Below are positions 45,356 through 54,483 of a stretch of DNA of 64,000 nt, piece after piece. Position 1 is the stretch's first letter. Every line of letters starts with the position of its first letter. The stretch is from Sporosarcina sp. P13 (GTDB lineage: Bacteria > Bacillota > Bacilli > Bacillales_A > Planococcaceae). A program made the translations under genes and the position numbers. The notes under the pieces were generated by a model. The model was not told the DNA's origin. It searched no databases and was given only the letters and a program-made list of their open reading frames with translations. The stretch spans positions 44,258-108,257 of the forward strand of contig NZ_PDYM01000007.1 of assembly GCF_002743055.1 (NCBI RefSeq), read 5' to 3'.

Positions 45356-45409
45356 AAAGGTGCTCGGATCCCTAACAATTCTGGATTGTTTCGGGACTAG
45401 ATACCTTAA
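45356..45409. repeat. GGTACC-palindrome family copy
   Basis: AAAAGGTGCTCGGATCCC, AACAATTCTGGATTGTT and GGGACTAGATACCTT form an imperfect palindrome of the family. The 45410-45580 stretch holds only a TTTGTGACGCACAA / TTGTGCATCACAAAG hairpin and a 16-codon frame that I do not call. Confidence 0.7.
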
Positions 45410-45583
45410 TTAAACACTTTGGGGTTGGGGGATGTTAGTCATTCGTATTGGTAAGATTGGCTTGTGGTTTGAATTGAAATAGCAAATCCGTAAAAGGGTG
45501 TCTTTGTGACGCACAACATACAATCCGTACTTGTGCATCACAAAGTTCGGAAGCTTCTTTGACTACTGTATACGGATTAGACG

Positions 45584-45627
45584 AATAAGTTCCTAGACTG
45601 AGAAATCTGCTAGGAACTTATTTTTTG
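45584..45627. terminator. Terminator next to the small membrane protein gene
   Basis: AATAAGTTCCTAG pairs perfectly with CTAGGAACTTATT and is followed by TTTT. Confidence 0.85.
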
Positions 45628-45646
45628 TATATCTAATTACACGACA

Positions 45647-45871
45647 TCAGCCTCTATAATTAAACAACCGTGAAAGTCCTTTCAGAATAATCGCCAAGGC
45701 GAACAACACGATGATGATCACCAAAATGACAATAACGACTGTCAGCAATGTGTTTGTAGCGAAGGTCATTAATAAAGCAGGTACAATATAAAACAATCCC
45801 AACACTGCATATGTGGCTAAAATCCCTAAGAAGAATAGCCATTCATTGCTTGAAAATCCGCATTTCGACAT
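45647..45871 (-). CDS. Small membrane protein of unknown function
   Basis: A 74-residue protein with two long hydrophobic helices separated by a short ATNTL turn and a basic C-terminal end (KGLSRLFNYRG). ATG 45871 has a near-perfect AAGGAGGTGAT site 4-5 bases upstream, which decides the start over a longer in-frame version. The family is not recognised. Confidence 0.65.
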   Translation of the reverse strand: MSKCGFSSNEWLFFLGILATYAVLGLFYIVPALLMTFATNTLLTVVIVILVIIIVLFALAIILKGLSRLFNYRG

Positions 45872-45931
45872 AAATATCACCTCCTTGTAGTACTGTATGT
45901 AACAATCTGCAGTCGGTGTAATACAATACAC

Positions 45932-46377
45932 TCAGTTATTCAAATTAAAAGAATACTTATATAAAAAACCGTACCTATGCGTCTCACCGCACGAAATACC
46001 TTATGAAATTGTATTGAAAACTAAGGGATATTGCTTCGTAGTTATCAAAGGCGAGGTGGGATTATAGTAAACCGTTTGGCGAGAACGTGTTTGGAAGTGT
46101 CGGATTGCTTGGCGGTTTTAAAGGTATTATACAGAATAAAGTAGTATTATTTGGAATACATACAATTCATTGACAATTCGTTCATAGCCTACTAGTATGG
46201 GTATCAGATTCAATTCCTTTTACATCATGACATCCCCATTCACGTTTTTACCGCAATCCATAGTAGCTCTGGAATACCTTTTTTAGTTAGTAACGCACAA
46301 AGGATTGCAGTGAACGTATTTGAGGTTGTCTAGAGTCGGAATGAAAATCCAAATGTTTCCACGGGAGGGGTTATTTT
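45932..46377 (+). other. Gene-poor stretch with a possible coding remnant
   Basis: No gene is seen ahead of the dimethylformamidase pair. One short frame (46042-46173) ends a coherent stretch, YSKPFGENVFGSVGLLGG, before TGA, and may be the tail of a lost gene. No clear promoter for the downstream pair was found. Confidence 0.35.
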
Positions 46378-46749
46378 ATGAATGAAGTAGAAGAGAAAGC
46401 TTACTTGAAGCTGGACGAGTTCATTTTGGAAAATACTATTAAACCACTTGTTACGAAGGAAATTATTGCGGAACACAAAAGAAACCCTATTGGCAAACAC
46501 AGTGCACACTTATTTAAAATTCTAAATTATTTCCGTCGTCATCATGACCATTCGAATGGGAAAGATCTCATCATCTGCACAATCCCACATAAAGAGTGGT
46601 GCCTAGGCGAACATCCGGGTGAACGAAACAAAGAATATATCGTTTATCACGATGAGAAGTTTGACTCTAGAGAAGCTGCGGAACATGGGCTTTTCTTGAA
46701 AAGACTTAAAAAGCACGGATTGCTTGACGAAAAGGGAGGAAATAATTAA
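46378..46749 (+). CDS. dmfA1: N,N-dimethylformamidase small (alpha) subunit
   Basis: A 123-residue soluble protein close in length to the roughly 15-kDa small subunit of bacterial dimethylformamidase. It is rich in His and basic residues (YFRRHHDHSNGKD) and contains IPHKEWCLGEHPGERN. The stop overlaps the start of the large subunit gene (TAATG at 46749), the usual DmfA1-DmfA2 arrangement. The call rests mainly on this coupling and on the clear identity of the large subunit. GGGAGGGG lies before ATG 46378. Confidence 0.82.
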   Translation: MNEVEEKAYLKLDEFILENTIKPLVTKEIIAEHKRNPIGKHSAHLFKILNYFRRHHDHSNGKDLIICTIPHKEWCLGEHPGERNKEYIVYHDEKFDSREAAEHGLFLKRLKKHGLLDEKGGNN

Positions 46750-49043
46750 TGGCAATTAACGGATATACAAATAAATTAAGCGTTCAACCTGGTGAAACGA
46801 TCAAATTCATGGTAAACAGTGAAAGCCCCAAATATAAAACACAAATCACTAAAATCATTTGCGGAGACACTGACCCGGGCGGTCCCGGCTTTAAGGTTGA
46901 AAAAGTCAATGCGAATGTAAACAAATCATATAAGGGTCGTAAGCAGGAAATTCATATGGGCTCTTATATTAAAGTTGAGGACAATACTAAATTCCAAGAT
47001 ATTACTAGCTTCAGCCTACAAGCGATGGTTTATCCGACTACACCTGAAAAGGGAGTACAAGCTCTACTAACAAAGTGGTCAGAATCTAGTAATTCTGGAT
47101 ATGGGCTTTTCATTGATGAAGATGGAAGTTTAGCGCTTTGGATTGGTGATGGAGATGGCAGCGTTGAAAAAGTAAGTACAGGAATTCCCCTCCTATCTGG
47201 TTGCTGGTTTTTTGTCGGTGCGTCTTATGATGCGGAAACTGGGGAAGTTACCCTTTATCAAGAAGCTAGAATTACAAAAACGAACGGTAGATTCTCCAAT
47301 CGGTACCAAGCAGAAAGTGTGACAACTTATGTTAAAGAAGCGGTAAATAGTAAGCCTTGTACAAGAAATGATGCACCTTTCGCTATGGCCAGTGTCTTGA
47401 AAAATCTTCCGAATGGGAAGGCTGCACCGATCTATCAGTACAATGGTAAAATTGACCGACCAAGACTTGCGAACACAGTGTTATCCAAAGAAAAAATGGA
47501 AGAGTGGATTGATAACCCTGCTGGAATCCATGTTGTAGCAGCATGGGACTTTTCTGAGGAAATTACGAAAAAGGGTATCAAAAATATTCAACATATTTAT
47601 GATATGTCATCGAACAAATTACATGGGACTGCAATTAATACCCCTTTAAGAGCCTCGACAGGATATAACTGGACATCTGAAGAGCATCGGTTCATCCATG
47701 CACCTGAGCAATATGGGGCAATTCATTTTCATGATGATGACTTAACGGATGCAGACTGGGATGTTGATTTCGAGTGGAAGGTTCCGGAAGACTTAAAGAG
47801 CGGTATTTATGCTGCACATGTTTATGCAGATGATGAAGATGAACAGGATTATATCGTCTTCTTTGTACGTCCGAAAAGAGGGGTTAAACCGACTGCGAAG
47901 GCCGTCTTTATCGTGCCGACAGCAAGTTATTTAGCCTATGCAAATAACCGCTTCCAAGACGTCCCAAGTGCACAACTTATGTTTGGACGTGCACCGGTCG
48001 TTCAGGCTGAGGACCGATTCTTAGGCAAACATGCGGAATACGGCCTGTCCATGTATGACCACCATAACGATGGAAGTGGTGTAGCCTTTTCTTCATCCCT
48101 ACGACCTATTTTAAATATGAGACCGAAATATCGTCACAATTTATCACCGTCGTTATGGCAATTTAATGCTGATCTTCATCTCGTCGACTGGCTAACGGAA
48201 AAAGGTTTTGACTTCGATGTTATTACGGATCATGATCTACATGCTGATGGGGCGGAGCTTCTCAGTCAATATAAAGTTGCTTTAACAGGAACACATCCGG
48301 AATATTATTCGTCGCAAATGATGGATGCGGTTGAAGACTTCCAGGATAATGGTGGACGATTTATGTATATGGGTGGGAATGCCTTTATTTGGGTCGTTCA
48401 GTTCCATCCCGACAATCCAAACATTATGGAAGTTAGAAAGAACTGGGGGAATACGTCGTGGAAAGCCCTCCCAGGCGAAGTACACTTAAGTTTTACCGGC
48501 GAAATGGGCAGTTTATGGAAACACCGCAATCGTGCGCCACAGAAAATCGGTGGTACAGGTTATGTTGCTCAAGGATTCGAAATTTCTTCCTATTACCGTA
48601 GGACAGATGATAGTTATAATCCAGATGTCTCTTGGATTTTCGAAGGGGTAACTGATGAAAAGATTGGTGACTTCGGCCTTGTCGGTGGCGGCGCAGCAGG
48701 TATGGAGCTTGATATTTATGATACAGAACACGGAACACCGCCACACGCTACGATCATTGCATCTTCTGAGGATCATTCAAGCGTTTATGTGCCGGTTACA
48801 GAAGAGCTATTCTTCAATATTCCGGGATTATCAGGCGATGAACATCCTCGTGTTCGTGCGGATATGGTCTATTATCCGACTCCGAATGATGGCGCTGTTT
48901 TCTCTGCAAGCTCAATCTCTTATTGCGGCAGTCTGTCACATAATAATTACGATAACAATATATCTCAAATTACCGAGAATGTCTTAAAACGGTTTATGTC
49001 TGACGTACCGCTAAACAAAACTGTTGCTTCATTGAAAGCATAA
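46749..49043 (+). CDS. dmfA2: N,N-dimethylformamidase large (beta) subunit
   Basis: A 764-residue protein (about 85 kDa), the known size of the family. An N-terminal part includes a LamG/concanavalin-like domain (about residues 65-240); the catalytic amidohydrolase-like part follows. Known members use a mononuclear iron held by two Tyr and one Glu. Candidate ligands here are Tyr397 (SYLAYANN), Tyr436 (SMYDHH) and Glu518 (GTHPEYY), with spacing like that recalled for Paracoccus (399/440/521). The enzyme hydrolyses dimethylformamide to dimethylamine and formate. No dimethylamine-oxidising genes are nearby, so the natural amide may differ. Confidence 0.9.
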   Translation: MAINGYTNKLSVQPGETIKFMVNSESPKYKTQITKIICGDTDPGGPGFKVEKVNANVNKSYKGRKQEIHMGSYIKVEDNTKFQDITSFSLQAMVYPTTPEKGVQALLTKWSESSNSGYGLFIDEDGSLALWIGDGDGSVEKVSTGIPLLSGCWFFVGASYDAETGEVTLYQEARITKTNGRFSNRYQAESVTTYVKEAVNSKPCTRNDAPFAMASVLKNLPNGKAAPIYQYNGKIDRPRLANTVLSKEKMEEWIDNPAGIHVVAAWDFSEEITKKGIKNIQHIYDMSSNKLHGTAINTPLRASTGYNWTSEEHRFIHAPEQYGAIHFHDDDLTDADWDVDFEWKVPEDLKSGIYAAHVYADDEDEQDYIVFFVRPKRGVKPTAKAVFIVPTASYLAYANNRFQDVPSAQLMFGRAPVVQAEDRFLGKHAEYGLSMYDHHNDGSGVAFSSSLRPILNMRPKYRHNLSPSLWQFNADLHLVDWLTEKGFDFDVITDHDLHADGAELLSQYKVALTGTHPEYYSSQMMDAVEDFQDNGGRFMYMGGNAFIWVVQFHPDNPNIMEVRKNWGNTSWKALPGEVHLSFTGEMGSLWKHRNRAPQKIGGTGYVAQGFEISSYYRRTDDSYNPDVSWIFEGVTDEKIGDFGLVGGGAAGMELDIYDTEHGTPPHATIIASSEDHSSVYVPVTEELFFNIPGLSGDEHPRVRADMVYYPTPNDGAVFSASSISYCGSLSHNNYDNNISQITENVLKRFMSDVPLNKTVASLKA

Positions 49044-49122
49044 TTAAAAGTCGCTGGCGTCCAAATCATTTGGAATCTGAAACGGATGCTGTGCTACAAA
49101 ATTATGCACAACAATAACAAAA

Positions 49123-49153
49123 ATGCTCTCCAATCCCTATCGGTTGGAGAGCG
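49123..49153 (+). terminator. Hairpin after the dimethylformamidase operon
   Basis: GCTCTCCAA pairs with TTGGAGAGC around an 11-base loop. The T-run is weak. Apart from this the 49044-49408 gap shows nothing certain. Confidence 0.65.
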
Positions 49154-49408
49154 CTATTCGTTTTGTCAGGTGCCACATCATTCAGATGTTATTCTGACCA
49201 CTGGGTGTTTAGTTATCGAATGGGTAAGTCCGTTGATCTTCAATCAATGGGCTTTTTTCTGTATAAACTCTATATCAACGGAACAGTCATTATAACTAGT
49301 CTCTTCGGTAAATGTATATATCTTTATTATACAGTTATATACGACTAGTGACATTATTGGTAGTATAGTAGGTGTTAGCCCAAAAATATGAAAGAGGAGA
49401 GTAAACAC

Positions 49409-50653
49409 ATGAAAAAATTAGCACGAGTTATTCTATGGACTGCGTTAGTATTTGTTTTAACACTCGTTTACGCAGGCTCAAATCAAGCATCTGCACAAGA
49501 TTTTAAAGATGTATCTAAGAAACACTCGAACTATGCAGCGATTCAAGAAATGAAAAAAAGAGGTTTTATTAGTGGTTATCCTGACGGTACGTTTCGTCCA
49601 AATGAAAATATTAGCCGTAAGCATGTAGCGATACTATTAGATAAGGCGTTAAAATTCCCTAAGCCAGCTTCGGATAAATTGGTTTTTAAAGATGTGCCAA
49701 AAAGCCATGCGTATTATGCGCCTATTATGAAGTTGTACAATAAAGGAATTATTAGTGGTAGTGCAAATGGTAAATTTAATCCTGATTCCACAGTTACGCG
49801 TATTCAATTGGCCAAGATGCTTGATATAGCATTTAATTTTAATTTGAAAGAATTTGCTTATTTTAATGATATCAATGGTTCACACTGGGGATTTTTGCAT
49901 GCTAGTGCACTGGCTTCCAATGGTGTGATAAGAGGGGATCAAGGAAGTTTCCTCACGAATAAGCCGGTGACGCGTGCACACTATGCAGAATTCTTATATA
50001 GAGCGATGAAAATCGGTCCTACGGATAACACGGATGCAATGAGTAAAGAAAAGGTTCTTGATCTGGTTAATCGTTTACCTTATACAATCGAAAGAATTCG
50101 ATTAGATGGAAAATATAATAAGCAAACATATAATCAGATTCGTTCGAAGCAACTACCGTATGCGACAAAATATTTAGTAGATGGCTTACTGAAAGATGAC
50201 TATCCGTATGTCTGTACGGAGTGTGATTCATTCTTGTTTCCTATGTTAACGTTTGAGCCATCCGTTCGTTTTACGTATAGTCAACCTGATAAAAATACAC
50301 TGACTGTCAGTACAATTGAAATAAGCAATGTGATAACAAGTAGTTCTTTTGTTGATTATGTTTTTAAAAAAGAAGATGGAAAATGGAAGATGCATGACTT
50401 TGATTTTAGATTACCAGGGAAGAAAAACTTTGAGATTACTAGGGAAGAAGCGGAACTTATTTTGAAACTTAGCTATACCCAATATTCAACTCCTTCTTTC
50501 TTGAAAATTACGTATGTATCCAAATCAAAAGCAACAGGTGAAGATTATTTTACAAAAGAAAAGTATACGTTTGATCGGTATAAGTTTATTGTAGAGACAG
50601 AAAATGGTCGTGAAACCGTCAGTATAAATTCAGACGATGGAACGTATTACTAA
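49409..50653 (+). CDS. SLH-domain surface protein (second)
   Basis: A 414-residue secreted protein with a signal peptide ending near ASAQD. Three SLH domains follow (about residues 28-200, with YPDGTFRPNENISRKHVA, FNPDSTVTRIQLAK and VTRAHYAEFLYR). The C-terminal 200 residues are beta-rich, with a CTEC pair, and resemble the NTF2/TcaA-like domains of secreted proteins. I prefer ATG 49409 because GAGGAGAG precedes it and the leader then starts MKKLARV. The last codons are duplicated at 51066-51110. Confidence 0.87.
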   Translation: MKKLARVILWTALVFVLTLVYAGSNQASAQDFKDVSKKHSNYAAIQEMKKRGFISGYPDGTFRPNENISRKHVAILLDKALKFPKPASDKLVFKDVPKSHAYYAPIMKLYNKGIISGSANGKFNPDSTVTRIQLAKMLDIAFNFNLKEFAYFNDINGSHWGFLHASALASNGVIRGDQGSFLTNKPVTRAHYAEFLYRAMKIGPTDNTDAMSKEKVLDLVNRLPYTIERIRLDGKYNKQTYNQIRSKQLPYATKYLVDGLLKDDYPYVCTECDSFLFPMLTFEPSVRFTYSQPDKNTLTVSTIEISNVITSSSFVDYVFKKEDGKWKMHDFDFRLPGKKNFEITREEAELILKLSYTQYSTPSFLKITYVSKSKATGEDYFTKEKYTFDRYKFIVETENGRETVSINSDDGTYY

Positions 50654-50662
50654 TAAATTTTT

Positions 50663-50718
50663 AAAAAGGTACCAGGTCCCGAAACAATTCAGAATCATCT
50701 GAGGACCCGGTACCTTTA
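50663..50718. repeat. GGTACC-palindrome family, best-preserved copy
   Basis: AAAAAGGTACCAGGTCCC and GGACCCGGTACCTTT are near-perfect inverted arms around CGAAACAATTCAGAATCATC. It directly follows the SLH gene and can work as its terminator. Confidence 0.82.
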
Positions 50719-50747
50719 ATTATGAGGATATGTACATATCAGCGCTT

Positions 50748-51023
50748 TTATTTTGATTTTAAACTAAAAAGAATTAGAAAAATACCAGCAAAAAGACAAA
50801 TCATTCTAGTTAATGAGATTTTTTCAGTCAGACCATGTAATGCTATTCCTGTCGTAACAATTAAAATAAAGGGACCTACTAAGGCTAGGAGAGAATTAAT
50901 ATAAAAGGCTTTTTCCAAATCATTGAACTTAAACATTAATGCGGCAGCCGTTATTTCAATACTTCCTGAAATAAGTCTCAACATAATAATGAAAAGCAAT
51001 GCTTTTTCTATAAAGGTAAGCAC
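50748..51023 (-). CDS. yqhV: YqhV family membrane protein (DUF2619)
   Basis: A 91-residue protein with three hydrophobic helices. MLRLISGSIEITAAALMFKFNDLEKAF (read in parts) and INSLLALVGP match YqhV, which in Bacillus lies by the spoIIIA operon and has no known function. Here it has no such neighbour. The start is GTG 51023 behind AAGGGAT. Confidence 0.82.
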   Translation of the reverse strand: MLTFIEKALLFIIMLRLISGSIEITAAALMFKFNDLEKAFYINSLLALVGPFILIVTTGIALHGLTEKISLTRMICLFAGIFLILFSLKSK

Positions 51024-51065
51024 ATCCCTTGATTGTATTTATTTCTAATATATGCAATACAGCTC

Positions 51066-51110
51066 GGAATCAGTATAAATTCAGATGATGGAATGTATTG
51101 CTAATAAATT
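51066..51110 (+). repeat. Relic copy of the 3' end of the SLH gene
   Basis: TCAGTATAAATTCAGA, GATGGAA and TATT, then TAATAAATTTT repeat the last codons and stop region of the SLH gene (50629-50660) with only a few changes. The sequence before it is unrelated, so only the tail of a duplicate remains. Confidence 0.72.
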
Positions 51111-51300
51111 TTACTTATCATTAAAAAAGTACCTGTGTGAGAATGAAACTTGAACGTTTTAACAAACATGAATGTTTTCCACCCAGGTAACCCATATAGT
51201 CTAGGGTCCTTTCATGTTAGGTATATATATTCATTAAATTAGATAGATTTACCTTTATTTTCATGATATGCTAAATGTTAAAAAGTGGAGGGATGTACAA

Positions 51301-52284
51301 ATGAAATGTTGGAAGGGTATAGTAATGATCATTCTGTCATTAGCGCTACTGTTTCCTAACGCTATGCAAACAGAAGCAGCCAAGGTGGATGTGTTAAAAG
51401 GTGACAATCACGCTGGCAATAGTTTTGCGGTGAAAAGCGGTAGTATTTATTATGTGAATAATGGATATCTCCAGGATAAACCTAATGGGATCTATAAAGT
51501 GGGTAGGGACATGAAAACTTTCCGTTTGATCAAAAAAGGTGAGTTTACAAATATTCATATGTATCTTAACTCTATTGTTACATTTAATGAAGAGGAAAAT
51601 ATTTTACAGCGATTTTCTCCTGACGGTAAGATGATCAGAGAATATCCCCAAGTGGCAAGCAGTAACTTTTTGATTGAAAAAGATTTAATTTATTATCATA
51701 CAGGGAACAATATGTATCAACTTGGTATAAATGGTAGAGGGAATAAGCATCTCCTGACAACTAAAGGGTATATTCAAGAGTACACGGTTCATAATGGGTG
51801 GCTCTACTTCGTCACATCGATATCACGTAGTAATGACCCTTATGATATGGATCAGACAAATAGTCTATCAAAAATTAAGATTGCCGGTTCTAAAAAAGTA
51901 ATATCACTCGTTTCGAATGCGTATAATATTGATTCGATTATTGTGCGAGATGGATATATTTATTCCGTCATCCATAGAACATCCAATATAGACGGTAGAC
52001 CACTCTATCGGATGAATTATAGCGGAAAGAATGTAAAACGTGTAACTGATCTTCGTATCATTTCTCCATTTATTGGGAAGAAGTACATGTATTCTGTTGA
52101 AAATAGCCACGATGATAGACAGAAATTTTTTAGAGCGACAGTGGATGGGAAAAACATGAAAACTGTTGGTGTATTACCAGGCAGAATGGTTAATGCGGAG
52201 TATCACGACGGCGAGTTCCTTTTTGAAGTGCAAAATATTAAGCAACAACAATTCTTACTTCATAGAATCCATCAGCAATATTAA
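51301..52284 (+). CDS. Secreted beta-propeller-like protein (DUF5050 type)
   Basis: A 327-residue exported protein with a signal peptide cleaved near TEAAK. The rest consists of repeated units of the type GSIYYVNNG..GIYKVGRDM, DLIYYHTGNNMYQLGINGRG, GWLYFVTS and DGYIYSVI, characteristic of DUF5050/TolB-like propellers. It probably acts outside the cell, function unknown. ATG 51301 is chosen for the GGAGGGATG site at 6 bases. The next repeat palindrome and a terminator follow. Confidence 0.78.
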   Translation: MKCWKGIVMIILSLALLFPNAMQTEAAKVDVLKGDNHAGNSFAVKSGSIYYVNNGYLQDKPNGIYKVGRDMKTFRLIKKGEFTNIHMYLNSIVTFNEEENILQRFSPDGKMIREYPQVASSNFLIEKDLIYYHTGNNMYQLGINGRGNKHLLTTKGYIQEYTVHNGWLYFVTSISRSNDPYDMDQTNSLSKIKIAGSKKVISLVSNAYNIDSIIVRDGYIYSVIHRTSNIDGRPLYRMNYSGKNVKRVTDLRIISPFIGKKYMYSVENSHDDRQKFFRATVDGKNMKTVGVLPGRMVNAEYHDGEFLFEVQNIKQQQFLLHRIHQQY

Positions 52285-52296
52285 GTAATAGGAAGA

Positions 52297-52349
52297 AAAT
52301 GACCCAGGTTCTGGAGCAATTTTGAATTGTCTTGGAACCTAGTATCGTT
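52297..52349. repeat. GGTACC-palindrome family copy
   Basis: AAATGACCCAGGTTCTGGAGCAATT and GAATTGTCTTGGAACCTAGTATC (read in parts) form an imperfect palindrome of the family, just after the propeller gene. Confidence 0.68.
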
Positions 52350-52363
52350 AATAAAATTTAGAA

Positions 52364-52407
52364 AACAGCCTAACCGCTTGATAGTAAAGGGGTTAGGCTG
52401 TTTTATT
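52364..52407. terminator. Terminator between propeller gene and chemoreceptor gene
   Basis: CAGCCTAACC pairs with GGTTAGGCTG and is followed by TTTTATTTT. Confidence 0.9.
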
Positions 52408-52488
52408 TTAGTACTTTTTTGTAATCTGAATCTAACATACGGTGTGTTCTAATGGTCATATACATAGATTTTGGATACATGACCAATA

Positions 52489-54039
52489 TTAATCATCAAG
52501 TACAGAAGCATTGATTTCAGTAACAATTTCATTTAGTTCCTCAACTAACTCTCTTAGCGATACGGAAACGGAACTAAAATCACTTGTAGAAGCTGTTTGC
52601 TTTTCAGTAATTGCTAAAATTGTGTCAATATCCATAGCGAAAGTAGACGTTATTTCCGAGATGTACTTCATGATTTCTTGTGTCTCGTTAGAACTATCCA
52701 ATAACTCAGATGATGAATGGGAAATATCGTTAATTTGTTTACTTACACTATTTGTAGATTGGGATATTGTTTCAAATATATCTTGTGTTGCTTGAATATG
52801 TTCCATCCCTTTTTCAATTTCATCAATATTAATGCCCATCCCACTAGATACATTGGTGATTCGTTCTTGTATGGACTGTATAACAGATTGAATTTCTTTA
52901 GCTGATTGATCGGATTCAGTAGCCAGTTTTCGAACTTCTTCCGCCACTACAGAAAAACCTTTACCTTGTTCTCCAGCCCTAGCAGCTTCAATAGATGCAT
53001 TCAAGGCTAACAAATTAGTCTGTTCAGCTATCGATGAAATTAACCTTATATATCTATCAATGTCTGATGAGTAAATAGATAACTCATGAACCAATTCGTT
53101 CACGTTAGTAGAAGACTTCGTAATGTTGGTCATTTGTTGAACCATAGTTGATACGGTAGCGTTACCTATGTTCACTTGCTCTATCGTAGTTTTGACATTG
53201 CTATTTACAGTTTCTGCATGGCTGGTAATCTGTTGAATTTGAGAAAGCCTCGATTGAATGCTACGAACTCCCTGTTGTAGTTTTTCGGTTTGATCAGTAG
53301 CTCCTGTTGCTATCGTTTGTATCGAAGAAGTAATTTCATGTCCAGACGCAGAAAGGTCCTCTGATCCTGTAGAGAGCTGAATCGTATTATCTAGAATTCT
53401 TCCAGAAGTTTCATTAAGGCTATTCACAATTTTTTCCAAAGCCGTTTGTTGAAGTTTAACTTTTTCTTCGTACTTCTTATTATTCACTTGTTTTGTGTAG
53501 ATGAACCAAACAGTGGCACCACTAATTAATAGTAAGAAAAATGCATGAATCAATAACAAAGAAAAACGATAATCCGATACCCCGCATAGTAATTCAGGCA
53601 TTAGAAAATATCCTGCCAAGTGTTGAATTGTGAAGATAACAGTGCTGACAACAATCAACTTTATTTGATCATAAAATGAAATAATGGCAATCACCATGAA
53701 AATAGAGAAGTGATATTCTACTAAACCATTTCCTCCAGCTATAATCGAAATACTACTAAAAGTCATAGATAGTATGATCAATAAAGGCAATAAAGTAGAT
53801 TCCTTATTCAATTTGTACTGAATGAATGAGAGTATAACTAATAGAATAGGTATAAAGAGAAGAATGTTTTGGATAATTAATAAATTCCCAGAAATCGTAT
53901 CGATACGATTTAATAGTAAATGGTCTTGCAAAAAATTGAATTCCCTATGTAGCAAATGGATAAAAAGAGATATTAACAATACGAAAAATGATAGAGTTAA
54001 CATCAATTTATTTTTGTTCTCCGTTTTAATAATAAACAC
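52489..54039 (-). CDS. Methyl-accepting chemotaxis protein with multi-helix membrane sensor
   Basis: A 516-residue chemoreceptor. The N-terminal 180 residues form about six membrane helices with almost no outside domain. They are followed by a cytoplasmic signalling coiled coil. The hairpin tip [42 protein letters not shown] (read in parts) is the invariant CheA/CheW contact. The missing HAMP and the lack of a Cache/4HB sensor suggest that it senses a membrane-linked or internal cue. No other che gene is nearby. The product begins [12 protein letters not shown]. Confidence 0.9.
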   Translation of the reverse strand: MFIIKTENKNKLMLTLSFFVLLISLFIHLLHREFNFLQDHLLLNRIDTISGNLLIIQNILLFIPILLVILSFIQYKLNKESTLLPLLIILSMTFSSISIIAGGNGLVEYHFSIFMVIAIISFYDQIKLIVVSTVIFTIQHLAGYFLMPELLCGVSDYRFSLLLIHAFFLLLISGATVWFIYTKQVNNKKYEEKVKLQQTALEKIVNSLNETSGRILDNTIQLSTGSEDLSASGHEITSSIQTIATGATDQTEKLQQGVRSIQSRLSQIQQITSHAETVNSNVKTTIEQVNIGNATVSTMVQQMTNITKSSTNVNELVHELSIYSSDIDRYIRLISSIAEQTNLLALNASIEAARAGEQGKGFSVVAEEVRKLATESDQSAKEIQSVIQSIQERITNVSSGMGINIDEIEKGMEHIQATQDIFETISQSTNSVSKQINDISHSSSELLDSSNETQEIMKYISEITSTFAMDIDTILAITEKQTASTSDFSSVSVSLRELVEELNEIVTEINASVLDD

Positions 54040-54223
54040 CCCTTGTAAATTTCTTGTGATTCTTTATGAAAAGCGGAGTAGGTCAAGTGGCACATCATAA
54101 CAGAAAACGTGGTAATAAAGAAAGGCTTTAGTGAAGTTTAATAATGCATTGTACCCGGAAATGAATTTTATATTATAACACTAAATATATCGTCATTCAA
54201 TTGAAATTAAATAAGTGACACTT

Positions 54224-54280
54224 AAAAGGTACCGGGTCCGAAACAATTTAGGATTTTCTTGGGACTTAGTACTACTTTTT
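54224..54280. repeat. GGTACC-palindrome family copy
   Basis: AAAAGGTACCGGGTCCGAAACAATT and TCTTGGGACTTAGTACTACTTTTT (read in parts) match the family. It lies right before the 21-bp array. Confidence 0.72.
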
Positions 54281-54289
54281 ATAGAAAAT

Positions 54290-54465
54290 CGCGCGAAACC
54301 TTGACAGCGCCGCGCGAAAGTTCGATCAAACCGCGCCAACCTTGCATGTGTCCGCGCCAAAAATGTGAAAAACCGCGCCAACCCCAGCAACCTCCGAGCG
54401 AAAGTCCGAACAAACCGCGCCAATGTCACGTTGAATCGAGCCAATCCCTACCAACACCGCAGCTT
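54290..54465. repeat. Tandem array of eight 21-bp units with CGCGC(C/G)AA core
   Basis: Cores CGCGCGAA, CGCGCGAA, CGCGCCAA, CGCGCCAA, CGCGCCAA, CGAGCGAA, CGCGCCAA and CGAGCCAA start at 54290, 54311, 54332, 54353, 54374, 54395, 54416 and 54437. The spacing is exactly 21 bases; a weak ninth (CGCAGC) starts at 54458. The 13 bases between cores vary freely. The array ends about 20 bases before the ATG of the HNH gene. Neither strand has a convincing start for translation. 21 bases are two DNA helical turns, so all cores face the same side. Confidence 0.85.
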
Positions 54466-54483
54466 ATAAAGGAGTGAAGCACG

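Noticed and set aside
54193..54444. Minus-strand frame with a heptad LARF.. pattern
   Set aside because: The pattern is the direct result of the 21-base DNA repeat (7 codons); no start signal or conserved tail is seen, so the array is treated as non-coding.
54290..54465. CRISPR array
   Set aside because: Cores are only 8 bases, the period is 21, and spacers of 13 bases and absence of cas genes do not fit CRISPR.
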